From contig JADWOT020000006.1 of the NCBI GenBank assembly GCA_036345935.2, positions 20,414,967-20,478,966 on the forward strand: a stretch of DNA of 64,000 nucleotides, in the 5' to 3' direction. This document shows, one piece after another, positions 25,283 through 36,700 of this stretch (positions within the stretch are counted from its first letter, which is position 1; each line of letters starts with the position of its first letter). The position numbers and the translations under genes were made by a program. Source of the DNA: Taenia hydatigena. Its lineage: Eukaryota > Platyhelminthes > Cestoda > Cyclophyllidea > Taeniidae. The notes under the pieces are model-generated. The model was not told the DNA's origin. It worked only from the letters and a program-made list of their open reading frames with translations, and made no database searches.

Positions 25283-28030
25283 TCACAGCGCGTCAAAAAC
25301 CTTGGCTCTAGCACCAAAGGTTGTGCCAGATTCCATACAAGCTCTTCGTGAGGGCGTGGTACGTGAGGAATTCGGCAGTCTCGATTGTCCAGCTGTCTGT
25401 GCCGGTGCTAGCGGTGATTGGGTGGACTCACTTGCCTTCTTTGTTCCTCCACCGTCGGTGGACTGTGCAGCGACAACTGGAGTGGGTTCTGACGACTCAG
25501 CTGCTTCTTGAATGGGCGCAGTCTTCTCTTCTACCTGGGAATGGGATAGTTAATTAAGCAATAATTTGGTGTGTAGAACAAATAACCGGGTCCCCCAAAA
25601 ATGGACATCAAAATAAGTGAGCCACTCCAGTCTCTCACGCTGATGACAAGGGGCTATCCTCATTCTACTACGCTACTGACCTTGGAGGCCTTCAATACCT
25701 TTACTTCTAGACTGCTAACCACAACTTTTTTGGAGGGGGCTAATAAGGAATTTCCTGACGGATCTTATTGTCTTTTCCGACCTACCTTCCATGCATCGAC
25801 CGTGAACAACAATGAGAAGTGAGCATCCAAAAATGGCTGATTTGAGCTTAAAGCACAGATTTAAATCATACATATTGAAAGCCTGGGATAATGCCATTAA
25901 CGCAAAAATGAATGAATGGATGAAAGAAAACGAAAAGTCAGAGGACACCCGGTTGACCAGCTAATAAGTTCTCCTGATGGTGAATTAACCAAGTAGAAAG
26001 ACGATTCGCCAACAAAGTGAGCCAACAGCAAGTTCTAGCACGCTTAGATAATTTGAAACGAATCACAAATATGCGATTAGTCACATGAATAAAATCGGCA
26101 CAAGTTGAAAGAGGGTTCCTCGCCCTTTTTTAAATGATACATTTTGCATGTTTATGCATTCGTGGGATTACTTGCAACAGGTACAGCAAAACAGACCAAT
26201 CAATGGATGGTACGTTTTAAATCTGTGTATTTGAGAAATAGTGTAACAATCTACTGCAATCGCACGGCAGTATACGATTAATAACCGAACAGACACGTCT
26301 AAACATCTGGGAGTATACATAAACATAGCTTCAGGATATACAATAGTCGAAAACTACAGAGTTTATCGGAATTTGTAGAACATAATTTTAGTGGGCTAAT
26401 TTCAAATATAGCACCACGTTATTCCTTTCAGCAGTGATAGAGAATCATGAGACAAATAACAAAATTAAAAGATCGCACGTATGGTGTAATTGTTAGCCAA
26501 ATACGCAAGCACGCTTGGATTACAAACAAAGTAAAGAAAAGAACAATGAACTTCAACCCTCGGACTCTTAAGTAAACGAAAAAGCGAGGCTACTGTCAAT
26601 AGAGCTGACAAATTTATTTAAACCCAGTCGCAACCACACGCATACATTCATTTGCGACCTAACGAGGTCAGAAACAGAGATGAGTTGCATAAGATGAATG
26701 AAAGTCGAAACGTGAATGGATAGACAGGCACAAAGACGACAGCCACGTGTGATTTTCATCTAGTCCCATTCTCAACTTAATTTACATATTTAAAACAAAT
26801 CAAACAAGCTAAGGATAGATGCATAAACTCCCATTTGGCGTTGTGTGATAAAAGAGAACAATTAGCTGAAGTGACAAGACCAAGGTGTCCTCGGTGAAAA
26901 CAATAAACCCATAATGACAAAGTCCATAAAGGGGGAAAAGTTCAAAAGTTTTTGAACCTCAGTGAGGACTTTGAGCTCCATGGAGGCTGGATAAAAACGA
27001 AGTGGTGGATTTTGGAAGCATTAGTCAAACGCGCAGTAACAAAAATAAAAGTATTCAGTAAAATGAGCTAAACTTTTGGCAACAAATTCGTAAAAGATAA
27101 TAGCGATGAGCTATTACAAAAGTGCAAATTACACCAGTCGCGAAAACTCAAAAGGTATGGTAAGTGACTGACGTACCTCATCGGAATTGACTCGAGATCC
27201 CTCTAAATAAAATAAATGACAAAGAGAGGTGAGCTTTCATTAGAAGTGATTACAGAAGATTACAGTTTCTTAAAAAGCATAAGGTGAGCTATTTAGCAAC
27301 AGCAAATAGTCCAGGTAATATGTGACCTGATATTTGCGCGACGTTAAGAGTAAATTTCAATTCGCAAAAAGCGAACATTCTGCGGAATAAAATGAGCAAT
27401 TTTGAGAAAATACGTTTACCAGCTGAATTGGTTTTAGGATTGGAGTTTTCAACCCAAGTACATATTCGTCGAACTTCAGGCATGCTGCCGTTAACGATTA
27501 TAGAGCGCTCGTCGTAGTGTCTTCTAGCGGCTGAATCCAAAACAAGAAGAGAAACTTCATCACCTTTCCTCTTTATCAATTCCACGACTTCCGGATGTGA
27601 ATATGACACTAAAATTGGTCGAAAAATAACAAAGAGCGTGACTAGAATAATAGAAGGCGCAGGAAACTACACCCATATACTGAACGAAATGGCTGAGGCA
27701 TGGGACTTGGAAGGAAAAAAAGCAAATGCCATTTTGGAACGTCAGCAGACAAGACAACTTAGGGATGATTAAGCAACAAATCAACTAGAGAGATGCTCGT
27801 ATATAAGCTGAGAATAGAGAGACCAAAGGATCCGTCGAGTGCTTACGTATATTTTCACCATTTACTTCAACAACAAAGTCACCGTTTTTCAAACCAGCCA
27901 TATCAGCCAGCGAACCTTCCCTTACTTCGTCAATATATTGTCCAGTTTGATTTTTTGTCGCAACAAGAGAAAAACCGAAACCTTCAGCTTTATTTTCAAG
28001 TCGCATGCAACAGCACCTAGGAACAGCCAT
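25283..28030 (-). CDS. NHERF-like single-PDZ scaffold protein, 4 exons
   Basis: Adaptor that should bind the C-termini of membrane transporters, channels or receptors at the plasma membrane. Exons, high to low: 28030-27847, 27608-27420, 27202-27177 (26 nt) and 25534-25283. Phases match and sum to 651 nt (216 residues plus TGA). The PDZ domain occupies about residues 5-88, with carboxylate-binding loop EGFGFSL (NHERF family GYGFxL), then GQYIDEVREGSLADMAGLKNGD, VVEVNGENI and VSLLVLD, the same order as PDZ1 of NHERF1/2. NHERF1 has two PDZ domains and an ezrin-binding tail; here no second PDZ was found and the tail is a low-complexity Ser/Thr/Pro/Ala region ending KVFDAL, which could itself be a PDZ ligand. 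An extra exon in the 1.6-kb intron before 25534 cannot be excluded. The start at 28030 is the first Met directly before the PDZ. Confidence 0.82.
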
Positions 28031-28664
28031 GACGATCCGCACACAAGCGAGTGGAACAAAAATAGGCTGCGAGGTCGACAAACACTGTTTAAAAATCAAA
28101 CAAATATTTAGTTGCATGAAATGAACCATTAAAACAGCATAATTTTAAAATTCAATTAAATCGTCTAACAACAATTATGCAATAGACTTTTAAAACTTGG
28201 TTTATTTATAAAAAATGAATATAGTAAGCTGATAGTGTAACGCTGCAAATGAAACCTTATCACTACTTAGTGAGTTAATTGACACTATTTTTGAATCCAT
28301 TGGCCATACAAACTGCAAACCTTTGATTGAAGTTTAAATTTTTTTGTAAATCACTGTTTTTTGGTGAAATTACACACCAAATGCCTTTTGTGCTTTATTT
28401 AGAGTAGTAACTCGGTTTTTAGATTGCAAAGTATGCTAGTTCCCTTTTCACACTAATTTTTGTATCCCTTTTCAACTTTTGTACTGTCATTCTATCGCGG
28501 TATCTCATTTTTAGTCCAGATCTTTTGAGACTTTGCTATTTATTATTGTTGATTTTTGACCACGACGGTGTTAAGTTGGTTGGGTTAATGCCATTATTGG
28601 TTTTGTGCCGAGTTGCCTTTATCCTTGTGGTTTGTGACACTGTTGGGTCGCTGTTCTGGGCTTA
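28031..28664. promoter_or_regulatory. Shared divergent 5' region of NHERF-like and FAAH genes
   Basis: About 630 bp between the proposed start codons of two head-to-head genes. It is AT-rich (T-rich on the plus strand) without an obvious TATA box in register with either start. Any bidirectional promoter function is inferred from the layout only. Confidence 0.35.
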
Positions 28665-30623
28665 ATGAATTTGACCGGTATTAGCAGGAAGAAAGATTTT
28701 GTTTTTTATTAGGTCGAAAAATGACATGGCATATTTTGTGCAATTTTACTAGTCATTGTATATTTGATCGCGGAATATCATGTGCTCCCTTAAGCATAAC
28801 GCGCACGGACTACTTTTGCAAAAAAAGTCAATTTAACTTGTTGCCTCCTTTTAGATTCTTCTTCAGAGGACTTCATTGCAAGATTCGTTGCAGCATGGAA
28901 AAGGGTGCAGTCATGGGAGATCTTCGGAAGCATTATTCTCATCTACTTCACATTCCAGCTCTTTCAACGAATCCTTTTGCGGCGGAAATTGCGACATCTT
29001 TTGGCTGCAAAACAAGAGCTTCTTCAGGAAGCCAGGGCACGGCTTCGAGATCGTGTTCAGGCTGATCCTCCTTCTTCCACTCTTAAGGATCTCTCTGCTC
29101 TCGAAATCCACGACCGGCTACAATTTCAGGAAATAACCCCATTTGAAGCTCTTCGAATTTACCAAAAAAAGGTTGTCGACGTTCTTGACTCTAACTGCAT
29201 CTGTGATGTGATTGAGGAGGCTGAAGCGACCGCTAAGTCAATCGACTCAAACTTTCATTCACCCATTCGTGGATTACCAGTTAGCGTGAAGGAGAATATC
29301 GCCATAGGCGGTTATGATTCTAGTATCGGATTGGTAAGCCGCCTTCTCAAGCCTGTCAGAAGCGATGGCGTGCTAATCCAGGTCATTCGTAGTGTTGGAG
29401 CCGTTCCTTTCGTCACCACAACCATGAGTCCTACTGGTTACTGCCTTGACGGTTCAACGAAGATTTTTGGGAAGCAGCGGAACCCTCATGATGCCAAACG
29501 CCTTGCTGGTGGAAGTTCAAGTGGTGAGGCAATTCTAATCGCCAAAGGGGCATCACCTCTTGGTTTCGGAACGGACATTGCAGGCAGCGTTCGCTTGCCA
29601 GCCGCGTTTTGCGGCATATGCGCCCTTAAGCCAACCACCCGTCGTGTAAGCACAGTGGGTGTAGAATCTGTCTCCCAGACCGGATGCATTGCTCTGCGTC
29701 CCGTCTTTGGTCCCATGTCTAGACATATGCGCCTCCTTACCGATGCTATGCGAGCTGTTCTCACTTCCGTTATGTTTGGTCTGGATCCGCGCACACCTCC
29801 TCTTCCATTCAATGAGGGCGTTTTCTCATCCAATAAACCTTTGGTAATTGGATCCTACACTAATTTTGGTGGCGACATTGCCGTGAAGGTTGTCCCTTCC
29901 GTGGAATCTGCCCTTTCTCTTGCAAAGGCTGGGCTGCAGGCCAAAGGTCACACAATAGTAGATTTCCAAGTACCAGATCCCAACAACTTAGTCTGTCTTT
30001 CTATGAGATGCATGCTAGGTGATGGAGGGGTCGCCCTCTGTGGGGCCGCGCGTTGTGAGCCCGCTAATCCGCGTCTTCGGCGTACCCACTTTCTCCTCGG
30101 ATTGCCTGCTCTACTGAGACGAGTGGTTGGCTGGTTTGTTTCCACTTTTTTCAGTAAGTCGGTCGGTGCGGTGATTTACGCGTCTACGGGCTGTCAAACG
30201 GCCTTGGAGGTGTTCACCGTTTCTAAGGAAGTCGAGAAGTATCAAGAAGAGTTCGCAAAAGCCTGGGCGACTGCGAAACTTGATGTTCTTCTCTGTCCCG
30301 CATTTCCCTTTCCCGCCCCACTTGAGGACACTCCAGACGTACTTATGGCTGGCGCTGTGACTTTTACTTCGATCTACAACCTGCTGGACTACCCTTCCGG
30401 AGTGGTCCCGGTGTCAAAGGTCAGCGGAAGTGACGTGGAAGCTGCCAGAAAGCTTGAGAGTGAGTATCGCAAAGGTGGGGACTGGTTGAATGCAAAACAC
30501 GCGAAGCTGCAGAGTGGTACGAAGGGACTTCCAATTGTGGTACAGGTGGTTGGTAAGCCGTTTGATGAAGAGACGGTTTTGAGGGTGATGAGGGAGATTG
30601 AGGAGAGTCTTCCATCGGAGTAG
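28665..30623 (+). CDS. FAAH: Fatty acid amide hydrolase, amidase-signature family
   Basis: Integral-membrane serine hydrolase that cleaves anandamide and related fatty acid amides. The main exon 28855-30623 follows acceptor CCTTTTAG. A phase-matched first exon 28665-28677 (ATG, donor GTATTA) gives 593 residues (rat FAAH 579). The N-terminal hydrophobic span at about 28-42 (FGSIILIYFTF) matches the family's membrane anchor. The amidase signature is intact: Lys150 in LPVSVKENIAIGG, Ser225 in AGGSSSGE, and Ser249 in GTDIAGSVRLPAAFCGICALKPT. The three are 75 and 24 residues apart, exactly as K142/S217/S241 in rat. The C-terminal half keeps DVLLCPAFPFPAP and the NLLDYPSGVVPV block. AATAAA at 30700-30705 ends the transcript. 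The first exon is the uncertain part; the main exon has no internal intron. Confidence 0.93.
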
Positions 30624-30699
30624 TTCCTTCTCACTTTTGTCTCGATTAATGTGTTTTTTGACCTTTGAATCTTGTCTAATTTAATGCATCTTTTATTTA

Positions 30700-30705
30700 A
30701 ATAAA
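30700..30705 (+). promoter_or_regulatory. Poly(A) signal of FAAH
   Basis: AATAAA about 77 bp after the TAG stop, inside an AT-rich stretch. Confidence 0.6.
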
Positions 30706-30719
30706 AGGGGAATAGCATC

Positions 30720-33700
30720 CACAGTGGGTGAGGTTTTTATGTATTCCTCTTTTTTGTGTCAGTGGTCGTAGGTGATGTTGTGAGTGCTAGTTCATCAGTA
30801 ATAAAGATTGGCAGCCAACACGAGTGCTTTAAATTGACATTTGGAGTTACTAATCTTCGATTGCTGTGTGGTGCATAATGGTTAGTGAGGATCTAGGTAC
30901 TGGTGTCAAATGATGCCTCGTGCCTGGTCTTGGGTTCGGCTACAGTTGATGCAGCGGGAGAAGCATTCTTTGAAGATAAGGTCCACTTTTTGGGATGGGA
31001 CTTTTCCGTATTTCTTCTGAAGCAGGAGGCTGATTGTTGATCAGAGTAAATGTCTTAAATGGTGGCGTCCCCCAATTTCTCAGTGGTAGCTCGTTAATAT
31101 GCAACATGCATCAGTGGCTCGACGGGTTATGATTGGGAATTGTTGTTCGTCTGTGTTGCGCCAAAATAAAGCGGAAGAGCTGGGTTTTTAAGAAGTTCTG
31201 CCACTTTTTCAGCTGCGGCTTTTTTGAATTGCGTTGACTTTGAGGTGTAGTGGCACTACAGTGCCGATATTTATTCTGGCTTGAGAGTATGGGACGGGGT
31301 TGCTATTAACGGTCTGTAGGGTCAGTTTCTCACTCATCTGTAGGTTTTCCTTTTGGCTATGTAATTTTTGTGTTATTAGAACCACAATAAATGGAACGAA
31401 GACGATTTTCTGCTAGGATTATTCCTATTTCGGTTTCTACCTGTTGCTTTCATCCACTGTTTAAGCTAGTGAGACCATTTTGTTGCTTCTAGCCGTAAAT
31501 GTTAACAATTATAGCACGTGTTCCAGATGTTTATCGTTCTTATGCGACCTACTAGTTGTTAGTTATTCTGGTTTCCAGCTTTTTTTCAAGCCCATTTTAG
31601 TTATTTTGAATGAAATGTGTTGCATATATGATATGTGAGCTGAGGTGAGGATGTCAAGGTGCCATAACTATTTGATGGTAGTAGCGACCGTGCAAAATTT
31701 ACAGCATTAACAGAAGAACTCTTCATTTGAAAGGAATTCTTAATGTGTTATACCGTGAAAAGGCGGAATAGAGTAGCAGCTATAGAAAAGTTGAGGATAG
31801 TAGCCCTCTCGTATCCCAGTGCCCAAGTGGAGGGGTAAGGCTGAATGATTACCAATGATTGCAGTTTGCAGTCTCCAGGAAACTTTTAATGGTCTTCATA
31901 GTAGCTAAGGCACTATTATTTAACTGCGCTTTGAATTGCAATGCCTGACTTAGCTGTTCTCCGTCATTAGCCTTGTGACGCGATTGTGATGGCGTATTTC
32001 TTCATTTTTTGAACAAAGTGGCAACAAAAAAGGAAGATGTTCTTACTTAATGAGAACCTAAGGAATCCATTGTCCCCTGCCGACATTGTATCCGACCTTA
32101 GGGTAAACATCCCCATTTACCACCGAAAGAAGTAAGAAAAAACAATAAACCAGCCTCCCTTCACCTTAAAAACAAGGGAATGTTCATTTGTGTGATGATT
32201 CTATCACTGTTTTCATTAAACAGCAACGATTTGTAAAATGTGTTTTAAAAGGTGATTATTTGTAGTTAGTAACTTGAGATTGGTTGCGTCATAAAGTGTG
32301 GGTATTGAGACACAGACTTGCGATTGAGACGTTATGCCAACCTACTTCGCCGATGAAATGCTGTCTCTTGGCCTACGTAAGTGGTATTCTAAACGAAAGC
32401 GGTAGATGTGCCATCAAAATTGGGGCGTTGCTGGGACTAACGGAGGAAAACGAAGCGAAACATTGTTTAGTTTTGTTGTCAAGAATCTTTAAAGGATCTA
32501 AAATCCTAGAAAAAAGGAAGGGGGAGGGGGTAGAGAGAAGTTCAAAAAATCTTTCAGGCCCCCTCCTGATGCAAGCAGGTCTTGATGGGATATGGCAAGC
32601 GCGAAAGCGACCTGGCAAATCTTGGAAACGTACTTCATGCCTGCTGCGCGTGCTACGTTCTTTTCAACTTATGCACCATTTATAGGATATTCCGGCTTTA
32701 GACCTCCTTATCTTGCATTTAACCCGTTTCCAAGCGTTTGTGTCTCATCAGCTCATTCGTTACTCTCTTCCCCCTCTCTCTATGTTCTGGTCGGTACCAT
32801 TTTTTTGCCTCTCTAGAAGCGTCGATACTTAAATTCCAACCCTGTACTGCCCTATGCTCCGCTAAACACCATACAAGCTAAATGATTTGATATTCTTCCC
32901 ACTTTCGCTACAGAGTCTTACTCCATTAACCCTCATTATCCTCTTCTCGGACAGGATAGGTTTAAATTCTAATTAAGTGTACAGGTTTCTTTGACACTGC
33001 TTTGGGTAAAAGAACATTTTGCCTTTGTATGTACTCGCTGTTTGTATTGTCAGGCCGTGTCTTTACGTAGATTGTATTAACAATCTCTAGCCTTATTAGG
33101 AAAGTATCGCTTTAAAACGTAACTATCTTATTGCTCTGTTCCCAAAACCATGATGGTGTGAAATTTTTATTTTCAGTTACAGTACCCACATTAATGGCTG
33201 GTATGGCTTAAAGTGAGGAATAATTTGAACGGCTTGAATGTTGAGGTCAAAAAAATATGAAATATCAACAGGTGGGTTCCTTTAAGGTAATCACTTTTGT
33301 TTGCGAATTTAAAAGAACCTAATACGACACGAGGAGTGGTAGAGCATAAACATTGATGCCCTGGAATTCGGCTACTTTCAACGGCGGCCCAGTTCTGGGT
33401 TGAAATGCCCTCGTACGGACGAATCGCGTGGCTAGCCGCAGCACGGACGCACATGTGCATTGACGGTGCCCGCACTCGTGACAGCTAATCACGACAGCCC
33501 CAATCCAGTGCTTGCAGGATCGGATCAGTGTCTAATCAACGACTGACTTTAGCTGTTCGTAGCCTGAGAACTATCAATGACTCAGGCCGTGTCGGTATAT
33601 TTGACCACACATTTCTATATCCAAGACTGAATTACCAATTCTCTTTCGCTTGACAACGTCTCACTTTCTCATAAGTGAGAAACAGAATTTAGTCTCCATG

Positions 33701-36700
33701 TGAAAGCATGATCTTGAAAAGCAATATTCACGTTCTTTGAAAAAAGGTAAAAGATTATGGAGAAACATTAGTGCCAATATAGGGGTACTTCATGTCTGGG
33801 AAATCTTCTAGTTGTCTGACACAGGGTCCAACTTTCATCAGTAATGGGTTTAAGTGCGGGTAAAGACCACCTTTGGAGTGGCACCTTTGGGTGTCGTACA
33901 GGGAACATTCAAGCCAGATTGGCGTTTTAACTTCAAGCTCATAAAGTGGAGCATTACTTTGGGGCTACCGAGCCAAATCTCGATGCACATACCTAAAGTA
34001 GATTCAGACACTTCATCTAAATGGCAGACAGTGCTGGCAGTCTCAGGCATGTGCATAGACGGCTCGTGGTAGCGAACTAAGTTTGGAGGAAAGGTCTAAA
34101 AATCCGTGCCTGTAAAGAACTTTCTACATCGTGGAAATGTTTCATGAGCCAGTCTTGGCAGTCTTGGCGGAGATGATTCTCTTTCCAGATCGCAGCCTCA
34201 GTAGGAATTTAGCGTTCTGAGTACTTAGGCAGTGGGTCAAGCACTGCTCCACTTCGGATACCTGATCCACATCTATAACCACAGAGAGGTTATGCTAGAG
34301 ACGCTGGAAAAAGTCGACATTATAGATTGTGAAAATTCGGTGTTTACTTCTGATTAGCATAAAAGATTTAACTTCTGACAACCAAAGTTTCCATCACCGT
34401 ATTAGACTTGATGAATTGCAGCCGGAAATACGCGATGCAACCTTAGAATCAGGGCGAGCAGGCAACCACTGCAAGTATGCGGGTCCACCGTCTGTATCTG
34501 AGTAGTAATGGCAAAGTAGGCTGAATAGGCGCTTACTGTGAATTAGTGTAAAAAATTATTTCTTTTCTACTTTGTTTAAGTTTTCCACTTAGATCGATAT
34601 CACATGGAGAAGAACTTTATGTGCACAAATAATTCCTGTTAGGTGAAAATGTTGCAAATTAATGGAAATAGTTGCCGTGCAGGACCTCCGACAATTTGGC
34701 TAACAGGCACACTCGTATACGTCGTACTTCATTGGCGCATTTTCGACTGCGGTGGGAAGTTGAATTATGGGATGGTCCGGAATTTTCAATTCTACATCTG
34801 CACGTTTGCTTGAGGATAGCCGCTCGTAAATCGTCAAAACAAATTCGAACAATATATACTTTCGAGCACCGCATCCGCCTTAACGTGCATTATTCTATCT
34901 CTTCCATGGTTAGCGCCTGCTATCACCGAAGATCCAATTTTAGCGCCAACCTAGCTCTACATTCTTCCTTTCATTCCAACATCTAATCTTACCAATGCGC
35001 ACTTCTCTGTTCTCATTTTCTCTTATTCAGCTCTCCAAATAATGCCTTGGCCGCTAGCACTCAGTCCCACGCACCGATTTTGCTTTGAATGTAGAACACT
35101 CACTAAAATGTTCCCTTTTACCCTTCCTCATTCTACTCCCGTCCTGCCGTTTCAACTATGTGCATCGGTCTCGATCGAAAACTGACTCCGGAATCCATGT
35201 CTCCTCGCCTCTTCTAAATACTTCTTCAGCCTCCTGTTTCTTATCCCATGTATACCAGCCAGTCCCAGCCCTTATTGTAAAAGATCATAATTAATGCTGA
35301 TGCTGGAGCGAATGTTCGCCTAGACTGGTGGAAGTGCGTCATTCGCATGGTAGTCAAGTTGCTTGAAGCAGGGCAAAGCAGATATTGAATTCCAATTGTT
35401 GCACCATCCGCTGTTCCTGAAATTTACCTTAACAACGACCATAATTTAGCACAGATTATGCTGCATTTGATAGCCAAATGAAGATAGGGGTACACCTCTT
35501 CGTAAGTATCACAGGTGACGCGCAGACAATGGGCTAATTTTGTGTAGCCTTTTTTACTCTTTATTTCTCACTTGACCACCAGTTTACGTCTGCCCCAATG
35601 CATTTATAATAATCACAATATCAATAAGTGGATTAAACTCGATTTCTTACTAAAATTGGCCTATCGGCTCACATCGTGTTCTGTTTTTATCGTGTTTTTC
35701 GTCTACTAAATTGATGCTCTGAGTGCCGAATGAAAGGTAAACCTAAAAATATAATAGAGCTGCTTTTGCTCACTTAGTGGATTAATGACTTCGTCAATGC
35801 TTAAAAAGCGTTCCTTATCTTAAAGTTATTGTTCATGAGTATACGCTTGTCCATGTGGATGACATCTTGGACATATCTCTAAAATAAATCATGCTAAAAA
35901 CACAAACCATGCTCTTGGAGTCCAACAGATGAGAAGTTTCCTTACAGACTCACCCAAATTACAGCATCTTACTTTACCGTACACCTTATGCTTAGGCTCT
36001 TCTCTGCTATGAATTGACATTCATTGAAGATACCTTTAAAGATGACAAACAGTTAGACTGCACCAGTTTCGCGTCCACCGAGGCGTAACCAATCTCCATG
36101 AGAAGATTATTTATCAAATCCCTACATTGCAGAATGGAAGATGTCTTCCTCCAAACATTCTTGTCTATCCGTTGATATAAAGTAAGTAGCACAGGCTGTG
36201 TAAAACTGCCCTCCAGGAACAATTACATTGGTTCGCATTTGAGATCAATGCAGGAATAACATGTGCTTAGATGGATGAGAATACTTGGCTACTTTTTGTT
36301 TTTAAGTAGCGCTCATAAGACTTCGCCTTGTGATGGCTCGCACCTGCGGTTCGATTGTCGGAAGGTAGGGCTTTAGCGATTCACAAAAACTAAAATTTTG
36401 CCATTTAACGAACGTTCGGATTCCACGTTGCTGCGTAGTCGAACTAATTAGGCAGCGACGCGATTACTCACAAGCACCATGCCCATAAACAGGTTATTTA
36501 CAATCCCACATTTTGACTTGTTTGTGACATGCCGATCTGCTAACAAAGTATCAAAAAGTTTTGCATCGGGAACGCCATCCATGAAGACGCTTTTTAAATT
36601 TCTTTCCTTGTGAAGAAAATACTTCATTCAGATTAGAATTTTATTTTGTGTAAAAACCCATCAATTAAATGTTTGGCTCCTCATAACCGCACAACATTTT

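Noticed and set aside
29486..30145. Minus-strand frames of 115 and 65 codons
   Set aside because: Antisense shadows of the FAAH coding exon.
32284..32685. 133-codon plus-strand frame
   Set aside because: Longest frame of the desert region, but no domain and no splice or poly(A) context; an 81-codon frame overlaps it on the other strand.
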